A DNA stretch of 64,000 bases from assembly GCA_965220935.1 (NCBI GenBank), contig OZ244857.1:3038001-3102000 (forward strand). The letters run 5' to 3'. The position numbers and the translations under genes are program-made. Source of the DNA: Bin80 sp965220935 (lineage in GTDB: Bacteria; Bacteroidota; Rhodothermia; Rhodothermales; Bin80). The notes beneath the pieces are model-generated. The model had not been told where the DNA came from. It saw only the letters and a list, made by a program, of their open reading frames with translations, and did not search any database. This document shows, in pieces, positions 56,122-64,000 of the stretch; the stretch's first letter is position 1, and each line of letters starts with the position of its first letter.

Positions 56122-56711
56122 CGGTTGATTTCGCAAGCTGCAGATTCTGACGGACCGCCATACGAGAGAGCCGATGGGTCATATCCCCATAACTCTACGC
56201 GGACCGAAGACGCGTTGCGCTTCAATAAAATATTCATGTTATCTGCCGAATAATGGGTGTCAATCGCATTAATGCAGATTCCTGCTATGGTGGCGCCTGG
56301 ATCTTCTTCCATGTGAGCAGTAATGAGGTCTTGTGACGTGACTTCCCTGATCACATCATATCGAAAATCAACCTCAAGATCCCACTGGGCAATCATTGAC
56401 CGCAATGATGGGGGAATAAAGTCTCCAATGTAGTGGACATCCAAAGTAGGATTTATGATCAGTAGATCATCTGGTCCATAGCCGTTAGACGTAATATCCA
56501 CCATCTGTATGGATGTCAGCTCAGATGGTATTGGTATAATCAGATCTGTGAGAATCTCATTCATGACGGCGCGATCAGTAAGTGTCGCCACTGGGCGAGT
56601 AATCTGGTCAAATGACTGTCCCATAGATACCGTTGAAATGATCAGAAGCAGTCCAGAAAGAATTGAAAATATCTTCATTCTATATCTTAATAATTTGACT
56701 CGTTTGCACAT
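56010..56711 (-). CDS. First gene of the fimbrial operon, unknown secreted protein
   Basis: 233 residues with signal peptide (ILSGLLLIISTVSMG). Contains QITRPVATLTDRAVMNEILT, then IVNPTLDV-like strands and cysteines at AGICINAIDT, ESAACEI, DPSACIETW. No family recognised. By position it could be a minor subunit or assembly factor. The last 110 bp are repeated downstream by the tandem duplication. Confidence 0.6.
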   Translation of the reverse strand: MCKRVKLLRYRMKIFSILSGLLLIISTVSMGQSFDQITRPVATLTDRAVMNEILTDLIIPIPSELTSIQMVDITSNGYGPDDLLIINPTLDVHYIGDFIPPSLRSMIAQWDLEVDFRYDVIREVTSQDLITAHMEEDPGATIAGICINAIDTHYSADNMNILLKRNASSVRVELWGYDPSALSYGGPSESAACEINRQRFKYARPIQVTAFKDPSACIETWTENGQVQTTNCN

Positions 56712-56939
56712 TAAGCTTCACGCACACCACCATTATTCAGTTGTGATTTAAAAAGTAGCAACTCCAGCCAGAACTGTTGCTGAAAGGAATAATTCCATAA
56801 TGCTTCAAACAGCAATTGATCAAACGAGTAGGCATTTCTCGTTATCAATCCTGTTTGATCAATTGTATCTGGAGGAGAATCACCACCAGTACATCGGTGC
56901 CAAAAAAGTAATAGTACCAGAGGGGTACGTTTAAAAAAT

Positions 56940-56949
56940 GGGGGGGGGG
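56940..56949. repeat. Homopolymeric G tract (10 G) upstream of the fimbrial operon
   Basis: Ten G in a row, about 230 bp before the first fimbrial gene, in a 480-bp interval (56712-57191) with no convincing gene. Such tracts change length by slippage and in other bacteria switch surface structures on and off. The link to this operon is inference. Confidence 0.6.
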
Positions 56950-58131
56950 ATTTATAAGCACCCAACCCAACCACAAATGACTGGGATTTTAAGTATATCA
57001 GTATGATATCAGGGGCCAACATTATCCAGATGTATTAGATTGATCTGCGAGGTTATACATCTCGCGCCACGAAGAGTTGCTCAACATTAAAAGATAAACA
57101 TTTTTTATCAATCATGGTTCCCAGACTTTGGACAAATAACCATTGTAGCCTTACACACATGGCAATCCATAAAGTTTCATTTGTGTATACCTAGTGCCTG
57201 ACAATAAACTCTAATTCTGGGTTAGCATAGGATCGCAAGGGCTATATTTTACAAGTACTTACCGATAGTTTGCTTGTTCATTTTGCGGTTATTTTAGGCG
57301 TTGAAGATTTTTCATGAAAAAATCGAAACTTTTCCTGTGGCGGTGGATATCACTGTATTTATAGGACTTTTCTGGGGTTTTTCTTTCTGAATTGATCAAG
57401 ATTTGAAAAATCTTCACCGTTCATTTAATTACATCATTGACTATGCGCGCACAATTTGACACTGAACCGACACTGGGGATGGCTTCCATTGAGGATATGT
57501 TTGTAGATCCTCAGACGACACGTCCCAAATCATCTTGGCATTGCAGTCCATCTGGATGGCCACAGATCTACGGGATCGGATTGTCATGTACCTGCAAGAG
57601 GCGATCGGAGAGAACACAGATCAAAACACCGGGTTTGACGTACTGGCGTATCTTTGTCTTAGCCGTACTAAAATTCGGGCTTGATTATGATTTTGACCGA
57701 TTGACGTTTACGGTTAATGACTCTGCGCTCATTCGCACCTTATTACAAAATGATACGAGTGATTTTGGTCATGAGTCCTTGTATCGTGTGCAGACGATGA
57801 TCAACAATGTAAGTCTGATCACCGATGACATTTGGTCCACCCTCAATCGGATGATCGTGGATCATGGGTTAGAGGTCTTTGGAGTTGCGTCCGATGCGCC
57901 TTTGGAAGCGCGGACGGATTCGTATGTGGTGGACGCCCCATGATGTTCGGTTATTACGCGATTCAATCATTCTGGCGATGCAGATTGCTTCAAAGGCCTG
58001 GGAGGCCTTCAATTTGGGGGCGTACGACATTGCAGGTTGGCGTCAGTTAAAGCATTTGATCATTACGGTTAACAATGCCTATTTGGAGATCAACACCACC
58101 AAAAAGCGTGAGACGAATCCAGAGCTGGTCT

Positions 58132-59877
58132 CAGCAATTCCCACTAAGTTTAAAACTTCCCACCATAGCGCACTTTGGGGCCTATTGTTAAACGTGAGTT
58201 TCGTAAACTATTTTGCTGAATTTTCGTCAGAAGAGCACATTTTGGACGTTATAACGACTCATCGATCAACTAGGCATTTATTTGAGGGCAATGGTTCTTC
58301 ATGCGAGGCTGGTTAATTATTCTGCGGCTCATTTGTGTATTAGTTATGATTGATTCCATCATTTCACTACATTCTATCATCAATGAAACGGACGTCACGC
58401 AAGTATTTTCACAAGAAACATTTGATTCACACCATCCGCAGCTGTTTTGAGCAGATTGAGGATACGAACGTGTCACGGGGATTTACACTGGTGGATTACC
58501 TGATGTCGGGGTTTGCTCATTTGAAGTGTGCTTGAATTTGATCAAAAGATTCGCAATGGTTCTCCTGCGATCATCGCCAACATGAAGCGTCTGTGAACCA
58601 TGTGCCCAGTGATTCGGGTATGCGCAAGCGTCTTGATGAAGTGGATCCGTTCAATTTGCGTGGTGCTTTCAAAAAGATCTTTGCTCAATTGCAACGGGGA
58701 AAGATACTGGAGGGTTTTCGGTATATTGAGAATCATGTACTGCTTGCCATAGACGGAACCGGCATGTTTTCATCCAAGTCGGTCCACTGCCAGCATCGCA
58801 ATGGAACGAAGACCTATTTTCATCACATGTTATGTGCTGCGTTGGTTCATCCGTTCAAAAAGATCGTAATTCCTCTGATGCCCGAGTCGATCATCAAGAG
58901 CGATGGCGCCACAAAAAATGACTCTGAGCGCAGTGCATGCAAGCGATTCTTGGAGTATTTTCGGCGAGAACACCCTCATTTGAAGACGATTGTGGTCCAA
59001 GATGGACTCTTTTCCAATGCGCCCCATCTTCGGCTTTTAGGGTGTCTTAATTTAAGATATATCATTGGAGCGAAGCCTGGAGATCATACGTTCATGTTTA
59101 ACTATATTGATCGCAGTGACCAGACCCAAGAGGTGGTGATGGAGGTTGAAGGAATTCAGTATCGTTTTCGCTATAACAACGACGCCAACGCATCCAATCG
59201 GCGGGTCAATTTTTTAGAGGTATATGAAACCAGGCGCGGGACCAAGAAGCACTCTAAACCCAGAACAACGCGTTTTTCTTGGGTGACCGATATTCCCCTT
59301 GATGAGAAGAATCTTCTGAAGATCATGCGAGCGGGCCGGTCACGGTGGAGAATTGAAAATGAAACCATCAATACCCTCAAGAATCAGGGCTACAATTTTG
59401 AGCATAATTATGGGCACGGTTACAAGCATTTGTCCACGGTCTTTGCCTGCCTGATGATGCTGGCCTTTTTGGTGGATCAGGTAGAACAACTCTGTGATGT
59501 GTTGTTCCATGATGCCTTGGAGAGCATGGGGCGACTCAAGTATCTAAGAGAGCGCGTGCGAAACCTGTTTCGGGAGTTTGTTTTAGAGAGTTGGGAGTTT
59601 CTATACCTGGGGATAGCGAAGGGATTTAGGGTTACTGTAGACATTGATTCATCGTAGCGGAAACCAGAGCAGTAGGGGCAGAACGTGAACCCCTGATTAT
59701 ATGAGAGGGGCTGGGTGTGGTGTGTCCAGTCGTCAGAACGCACAGAAAAAAGGATCAGAAAACGTCCGATTATTGCAGGAATTGATCCTCAAAAACAAGC
59801 AAAACCCGCCAGATTTGCAGAAGATGTACCTGAAATACTAGATCAACTAAATTCTATGCCGTTAGTGGGAATTGCTG
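58132..59877 (+). mobile_element. IS4-like insertion sequence nested in ISNCY copy 2
   Basis: 1746 bp. Perfect 16-bp inverted repeats CAGCAATTCCCACTAA at both ends, flanked by the 9-bp direct repeat AGCTGGTCT (58123-58131 and 59878-59886). Removing the element and one repeat rejoins the ISNCY transposase (ETNPELV|LALICYY). The boundaries are therefore seen directly. The target repeat length suits IS4-like elements. Confidence 0.9.
58383..59657 (+). pseudogene. IS4-like DDE transposase, N-terminal part frameshifted
   Basis: The N-terminal piece (58383-58535) encodes TSRKYFHKKHLIHTIRSCFE and DYLMSGFAHLKCA; a one-base shift gives LEFDQKIRNGSPAIIANMKR; a second returns to the first frame as NHVPSDSGMRKRLDEVDPFN (58593 on). 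The rest (to 59657) is intact: LLAIDGTGMFSS (first D), VVQDGLFSNAPHLRLLG, GAKPGDHTFMF, and RWRIENETINTLKNQGYNFE with the catalytic E. Total about 424 codons. Probably inactive. Confidence 0.72.
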
Positions 59878-60308
59878 AGCTGGTCTTAGCCTTGATTTGT
59901 TACTATCGGATTCAGAAGTGTATACTGGTCTTGAATAAGATCAAAGAACTTGACCCAAGTTCAAGTCGGATTGCGCCATTAGAAAAGGTGATTGAACAGT
60001 TCAATCGGTTGGTAGATTTGGTTCATCGTCGTGTAATAGAGGGGGAAAAGATTCCCAATGCAGAGAAGTTATTATCGCTCCATGCCGAGCATACGCGTTG
60101 GATTGTCAAGGGGAAGGCCATGCCCAATCAGGTGGAGTTGGGGGTGCCCGTCGCGATCACCCAATGTCAACATGGCTTGATTCTTGGATGGGAGATCATA
60201 TGGACGCAATCAGATGTAGATATGACCATTGAGATCGCCACCAAGATATAATAGAAAGGAAGATTCCCTCAGAAGTGTTATTTTTCGAGGTAACCAAACT
60301 TTCATTTC

Positions 60309-60680
60309 ATGATGTCATCTACATCTGCACCTGTTCGCTATTACGTTGGATTAGACGTTCATCGTGACACAATCTCGGCGTGTGTTTACGATGCGACTGA
60401 GAAGCGTTACTGTGATGAGCAAATGCACACAAGCCGAAGCGTCTCACTCGGTTTGTGGAATCCACGCGTTCAAAGTATGGACCTTCCCGCTGTTGTTATG
60501 AGGCATCCTTTTCTGGCACTGTGCTCTATGACACTTTGACCGAGCACGGCGTGGATTGCGCCATCATTGCTTGATTGCCAAGCGCTCAGGCGATCAAAAC
60601 AACCCCCTATCCGTGCCGCAGCTCATAGAAACCTCACCATAAAGGACATTGATCGTGCAGCTTAACATGTGGAGCAAGCA
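60309..60680 (+). pseudogene. IS110-type transposase remnant, N-terminal
   Basis: The forward frame from 60309 gives YYVGLDVHRDTISACVYDAT (the IS110 GLDVHKD motif with the first acidic residue), then in a shifted frame LYDTLTEHGVDCAIIA, followed by degenerate KTTPYP matching the usual KTD region. All the rest of the gene is gone. It marks the right edge of ISNCY copy 2. Confidence 0.6.
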
Positions 60681-60681
60681 C

Positions 60682-61341
60682 TCAGCTCACCGTAACTTCT
60701 AATGTAGGTAACTGATCACTTGTTGCCTGTAAGCGATCGCCGCGCGTTACGGAGCCAACACCTTCAGGTGTTCCTGTATAGAGTAGATCTCCATATTCCA
60801 GTGTGAATATCTTGGAACAATACGAGATTAAAGATACAACTGAGAAGATCATATCGTTGGTATACCCCTTCTGTTTGGTTGACCCATTGACGGTAAGGTT
60901 TAGCGTGATTGCTTGGGGATTTTCAACTTGGGCGGCAGGCACCAGTGGACCGAGTGGTGCAAACGTATCAAACCCCTTGGCTACACTCCACGGATTACCC
61001 TTTGCCTTTGCATCAGATTGAATGTCTCGTGCTGTCATATCTAACCCAAGGGCATACGCAGCTACATGCCTAAGGCTGGAGTCTTCTGAGATATTCTTTC
61101 CACCTTGCCCGATCATGACCACCAATTCCACCTCATGATGGACATCGGCGGACATCTCAGGAAGAATAACAGAACCTCCAGTTGGAATTAACGAAGTTGG
61201 CGGTTTCAAAAAAATCACGGGCTGCTCTGGAACAGAGTCGCTCATTTCTGCAACATGTAGGGCATAGTTCCGGCCAATACAGAGTATTTTCCCCACATTC
61301 ACTCGCTCCAAAGTACAAGGATCGATCAACATCATCGTCAT
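60682..61341 (-). CDS. Fumarylacetoacetate hydrolase family protein
   Basis: 219 residues, cytosolic. Motifs: ILCIGRNYALHVAEM, PVIFLKPPTSLI, the metal-binding HHEVELVVMIGQGG (E.E), LGLDMTARDIQ (D), and YTGTPEGVGSV near the C-terminus. The family includes oxaloacetate tautomerases, acylpyruvases and 2-oxohept-3-enedioate-type hydratases; the short single-domain form resembles the acylpyruvase/oxaloacetate-tautomerase group. Substrate cannot be told from context. Confidence 0.9.
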   Translation of the reverse strand: MTMMLIDPCTLERVNVGKILCIGRNYALHVAEMSDSVPEQPVIFLKPPTSLIPTGGSVILPEMSADVHHEVELVVMIGQGGKNISEDSSLRHVAAYALGLDMTARDIQSDAKAKGNPWSVAKGFDTFAPLGPLVPAAQVENPQAITLNLTVNGSTKQKGYTNDMIFSVVSLISYCSKIFTLEYGDLLYTGTPEGVGSVTRGDRLQATSDQLPTLEVTVS

Positions 61342-61587
61342 GCAATAGTGAAAATTTCTTTAACCTCATAAGAGGTGCGATGTTGAGAGCATTTAACCGC
61401 GATACTAGATTTATCTTACAGGGGACTCGGAAATTAAAGATCTATTTTAGATCTACAACTCAAAGAAATCAAACCTTGTATCAATACACTTGCAGTGATT
61501 AGGATAACGCCACCGTTGCCGAAACCTCCATATCTGAAGGGTGTATACCATACTAAACGAAACCCAGTATCTCCGAACTTTTTATTT

Positions 61588-61782
61588 GGGAATTATATAG
61601 ATGATTACGCAAACCACCTATCCATTTGACGGGTTCTCGGAGTTCCTAACGGAAACGCTCCTCGCCGTCCATTCAACACCGCTAGTTTGTGCGGTAGACA
61701 TCGCCAATCCCGAACGTAACGCTCCAAATATACGATTTTTTCATAATAAAACAATTCATGCGTGATCATCTCTATAATTCCC
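61588..61782. mobile_element. 195-bp MITE with IS1595-type ends and a tnpB 3'-end core
   Basis: The 23-bp ends (left begins GGGAATTATATAGATGATTA; right, read inward, GGGAATTATAGAGATGATCA) differ at two places. Flanked by the 8-bp direct repeat TTTTATTT (61580-61587 and 61783-61790). The interior shares with the tnpB transposon a 25-bp identical block (61639-61663, against 30795-30819), the preceding TATCCATTT and a following CCAATCCCG. There is no open frame of note. So it is a non-autonomous relative of the TnpB-carrying element that kept only the ends and the presumed guide-RNA scaffold. Elsewhere 61342-62124 I see no gene; the stretch before 62125 must hold the rplU promoter. Confidence 0.85.
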
Positions 61783-62124
61783 TTTTATTTCATCAAATTA
61801 GGTTGCCTGATTAATTTGTATCTGACATTACATTATTCTAGTTTGCGGTATCAAGATAATCCCCAAATAGAATAAAATCGTGGAATGGTTATTTCGTATT
61901 GATTCAACTTTTTGACTTGACTGATTATCCCGTGCAGATGCATTAGGTTGTTTTTCTAACATCATGAAAGGGATCATTTCTTTCACTCACAAGATTAACC
62001 ACGCATCAAAGGATTGTTTTTCCATTGACGCTCGTTATGCAGAGAAAAAGAAACTTTTTATCTGCCTAAGCATTACACTGGGCTACCTTTAATATAACGC
62101 GTCAATCAAAACGCTTAATTCAAT

Positions 62125-62445
62125 ATGTTTGCAGTTGTCAATATCAGCGGGAAGCAGTTCCGCGTTGCTGAAAAGGATACCCTTTTCATCCCTTACATAG
62201 CGGATGCACAAGAAGGAGACACGCTTCACTTTGATGAGGTGCTCCTGATTGCTGACCAAGAGAATGTCACCTTGGGGCATCCTCATATCGCTGGCGCTCA
62301 TGTATCTGGGGAGGTCATTCAACATGTTCGTGGAGATAAAATTCTTGTTTTTAAGAAAAAGCGCCGTAAGCGCTACAAGGTTAAACAAGGTCATCGCCAA
62401 CGGTATACTCAAATAAAAATTTCATCACTCTCCACTGGAGAATAA
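62125..62445 (+). CDS. rplU: Large ribosomal subunit protein bL21
   Basis: 106 residues. MFAVVNISGKQFRVAEKDTL opening, VTLGHPHIAGAHVSGEVIQH middle and KKKRRKRYKVKQGHRQRYTQ basic C-terminal block are characteristic. Followed 11 bp later by rpmA, the usual pair. Confidence 0.96.
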   Translation: MFAVVNISGKQFRVAEKDTLFIPYIADAQEGDTLHFDEVLLIADQENVTLGHPHIAGAHVSGEVIQHVRGDKILVFKKKRRKRYKVKQGHRQRYTQIKISSLSTGE

Positions 62446-62456
62446 ACGATAAGATT

Positions 62457-62723
62457 ATGGCTCATAAGAAGGGGCTTGGCTCCACTAAAAACGGACGCGA
62501 CTCCAACCCGAAGATGCTCGGCGTAAAGGTTTACGCAGGTCAACATATCTTCGCTGGAGGGATCATCGTTCGGCAGCGTGGCACTCGAATCCACCCTGGA
62601 CTCAACGTTGCGAGAGGTGGAGATGATACACTCTTTGCTCTTCAAGAAGGACTGGTTCGTTTTTCAAATGGACGAAAAAATCGAAAAATCGTCCATGTTG
62701 ACCCTGTTGCATCTCTTGACTAA
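62457..62723 (+). CDS. rpmA: Large ribosomal subunit protein bL27
   Basis: 88 residues. MAHKKGLGSTKNGRDSNPKM, GVKVYAGQHIFAGGIIVRQR and RIHPGLNVARGGDDTLFAL identify it. The N-terminus lies near the peptidyl transferase centre in the ribosome. Starts directly with MAHKKG, so no cleaved N-terminal extension of the Firmicutes type. Confidence 0.97.
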   Translation: MAHKKGLGSTKNGRDSNPKMLGVKVYAGQHIFAGGIIVRQRGTRIHPGLNVARGGDDTLFALQEGLVRFSNGRKNRKIVHVDPVASLD

Positions 62724-62741
62724 TCTAACCGTGATTTCGCA

Positions 62742-64000
62742 ATGGGCTTCATGAATCGTATGCGAGAAAACACAGGAATTGTCCTGTGGATTCTCGTCCT
62801 TTCCTTTGGTGGACTATGGGTGCTCCAAGATTCTGGCGTGTTTGACACAATCGGAGCTGACCCTCTTGGCAAAGTCATTGTTGTTGATGGCGACCCTATC
62901 ACTCGTGATATATATAGCCGACAACTAGAAACACAGTTGGAACAGATCCGGCGCTCATCCAATGGTACTGTATTACCTCAGCAATTAGAAACAGAGCGCG
63001 AGCGAGCCTTCAACTTTTTGGTTGATAGTAAAATCCGTGAGCATGTGATGGATGAGTTAGGAATTACGGTAAGTGATACCGAAGTGCGTGAACTGATCAC
63101 TGGTGAGAATCCCCACTGGCTCATTCGACAAAATTTTTCCGATAACCAAGGTGGAATCAACCGCGCACTTCTTCAAAATGTCATTGATGATCCTGCGCAG
63201 TCACCCTATCTGATCCAATTAGAACAATACATCCGACTTGAACGCCGCCAACAGAGATTAAATGAATTGCTTGAATCATCGGTTCGGGTATCTGAGACAG
63301 ATGTTAAGGCGCAATGGAATCTAACCGAAACTGTAACTGATGCTGAATTCTTCCTCTTGAGATTTGCCGATGTCCCTGACTCTTTAATCACCGTGAGTGA
63401 TCGTGATGTAGAAAGATATTATTCAGACCATCGTGAAGATTACGCATTGAAACGCATTTACTCTGTTGAAATTGGCGCTCTCTCTCGACTACCCGCTAGT
63501 GAAGACACCTTAGCGGTCATGGAAGAGATTCAACGGCTGCGCCAAGAATTTATTGAAACAGATAATGATTCGTTATTTCTTGCCCAGTCTGCAAGTGAAT
63601 CTACATGGTCGGATAATTTCGTTGGTGCCTCAACTCTGTCTCCCGAAGTATCCAGCGCCCTCTTTGAGCAAGATTCTGCACCTGAAAAAGGAGATCTTAT
63701 CGGCCCGATGATTGTCAATGGACAGGCGCAGTTAATCAAGATTGCCGATACTCAACCCTCTGAAGAAACTCATGTCCGCGCAAGACATATCTTGATCAAT
63801 ACCGATAATGGCCGCGATTCAATTCTAGATATCCGTCGCAGAATTCAATCTGGCGAAGACTTCGCCACCGTTGCTACTGAGATGAGTGACGATACTGGTA
63901 GTGGGTTTAATGGAGGCGATCTCGGTTGGTTTGGACCCGGAAGGATGGTCGCCCCCTTTGAAGATGCTGCCTTCAGCGCTCGAATTGGCGCGTTGGTCGG
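62742..64000 (+). CDS. PpiD/SurA-like peptidylprolyl isomerase, 3' end outside the window
   Basis: About 419 residues visible; the frame is open at the right edge. A membrane anchor (TGIVLWILVLSFGGLWVL) follows a short cytosolic start MGFMNRMREN (ATG 62742, with 62751 as alternative). Then a SurA-N-like helical domain (VDGDPITRDIYSRQLETQLE, NFLVDSKIREHVMDELGITV), and a parvulin domain beginning HVRARHILINTDNGRDSILD with GGDLGWFGPGRMVAPFEDAA. Periplasmic, tethered foldase of the PpiD type, likely assisting outer-membrane protein folding. It starts 18 bp after rpmA. Confidence 0.88.
   Translation, partial: MGFMNRMRENTGIVLWILVLSFGGLWVLQDSGVFDTIGADPLGKVIVVDGDPITRDIYSRQLETQLEQIRRSSNGTVLPQQLETERERAFNFLVDSKIREHVMDELGITVSDTEVRELITGENPHWLIRQNFSDNQGGINRALLQNVIDDPAQSPYLIQLEQYIRLERRQQRLNELLESSVRVSETDVKAQWNLTETVTDAEFFLLRFADVPDSLITVSDRDVERYYSDHREDYALKRIYSVEIGALSRLPASEDTLAVMEEIQRLRQEFIETDNDSLFLAQSASESTWSDNFVGASTLSPEVSSALFEQDSAPEKGDLIGPMIVNGQAQLIKIADTQPSEETHVRARHILINTDNGRDSILDIRRRIQSGEDFATVATEMSDDTGSGFNGGDLGWFGPGRMVAPFEDAAFSARIGALV

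Larger units (their letters stand above)
57437..60251 (+). pseudogene. ISNCY-type transposase, split and frameshifted (copy 2)
   Basis: First part (57437-58131): GMASIEDMFVDPQ, a frame-shifted stretch, YWRIFVLAVLKFGLDYDFDR, VNDSALIRTLLQND, a second shift near 57895, then DVRLLRDSIILAMQIASKAW and LKHLIITVNNAYLEINTTKK up to ETNPELV. After the inserted element (59878 on) it resumes LVLALICYYRIQKCILVLNK, LDPSSSRIAPLEKVIEQFNR, NQVELGVPVAITQCQHGLIL to a stop at 60251. The C-terminal catalytic part seen in copy 1 is missing. Confidence 0.65.
57192..60252 (+). mobile_element. ISNCY-type insertion sequence, copy 2, interrupted and truncated
   Basis: The left end carries TAGTGCCTGACAATAAAC, matching an end of copy 1 at 16126. 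The transposase is in the forward direction. It is split by a second insertion sequence at 58132-59877 and its right part is lost after about 60251, where an IS110-type remnant begins; no matching right inverted repeat is visible. Confidence 0.65.

Noticed and set aside
56711..57022. 103-codon reverse frame upstream of the fimbrial operon
   Set aside because: It runs through the G tract as a Pro run and has no recognisable features; treated as non-coding.
60290..60303. GTAACCAAACTTTC, matching the inner part of the large transposon's end
   Set aside because: Fourteen bases match but the outer half of the repeat is absent and the site adjoins an IS110 remnant. Not enough to call a transposon end.

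Overview
The window looks like a chromosomal segment of a Bacteroidota/Rhodothermota-type bacterium. It has SusC-like and DUF4249 outer-membrane proteins, two proteins with C-terminal type IX secretion (Por) sorting domains, a ParA-ParB-DUF5683 cluster, an adenosylcobalamin-dependent ribonucleotide reductase and a sphingolipid-type palmitoyltransferase. It is also full of dead genes and insertion sequences, as in a lineage with relaxed selection (for example a host-associated marine bacterium; the lifestyle is inference).

Layout. 1-4.7 kb: an outer-membrane protein block (small secreted proteins, TonB-dependent receptor, DUF4249 lipoprotein). 5-10.2 kb: nrdJ, a small unknown gene and cca. 10.2-13.2 kb: an SfiI-like restriction-modification pair whose nuclease is broken, among transposase and methyltransferase relics. 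13.2-15.9 kb: a secreted Spondin_N-GH5-CBM-sorting-domain glycosidase. 16.1-17.9 kb: a decayed ISNCY-type element, followed by an AAA ATPase. 19.4-22.6 kb: two MacB/FtsX-type permeases translationally coupled to rpiA. 22.7-27.8 kb: DUF5989, parA, parB, DUF5683, then a serine-palmitoyltransferase-like gene whose stop codon abuts a GNAT-like gene, a candidate bacterial ceramide synthase.

28-38.2 kb is the most unusual region. One very large reverse-strand gene (sortilin/BNR-like repeats, plant-type leucine-rich repeats, sorting domain) carries two point-nonsense codons and two frameshifts and is split by two insertions. Both insertions share the same terminal inverted repeats and each has an 8-bp target duplication; removing either one rejoins the host reading frame. 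The larger (33199-37693) is an IS1595-type transposon carrying a transposase, a DNA methyltransferase whose start overlaps the transposase stop, a TdeIII-like nuclease with a frameshift, a 2-TM SLATT-like protein and two tiny basic proteins. The smaller (30727-32122) carries only a tnpB gene. A third, 195-bp element of the same type at 61588-61782 has the same ends, its own 8-bp duplication and almost nothing inside but a copy of the tnpB 3' end that can fold into a hairpin. Together they suggest a transposon family in which an IS1595 transposase moves TnpB and possibly a stand-alone guide-RNA-like module.

38.3-44.4 kb: bacilliredoxin, an NlpC/P60-like lipoprotein lacking the catalytic cysteine, greA, and a Tol/Ton-like operon (ExbB, two ExbD, a TonB-like protein, a TPR lipoprotein). 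44.6-56.7 kb: a chaperone-usher-like fimbrial locus with DUF4402-like subunits, a giant fibronectin-type adhesin, a PapD-like chaperone and an usher-like barrel, with a recent tandem duplication of one subunit and a 10-G tract upstream. 57.2-60.7 kb: nested insertion sequences. 60.7-64 kb: a fumarylacetoacetate-hydrolase-family gene, rplU, rpmA and the start of a PpiD/SurA-like foldase that runs off the window. I saw no rRNA, tRNA or CRISPR array.
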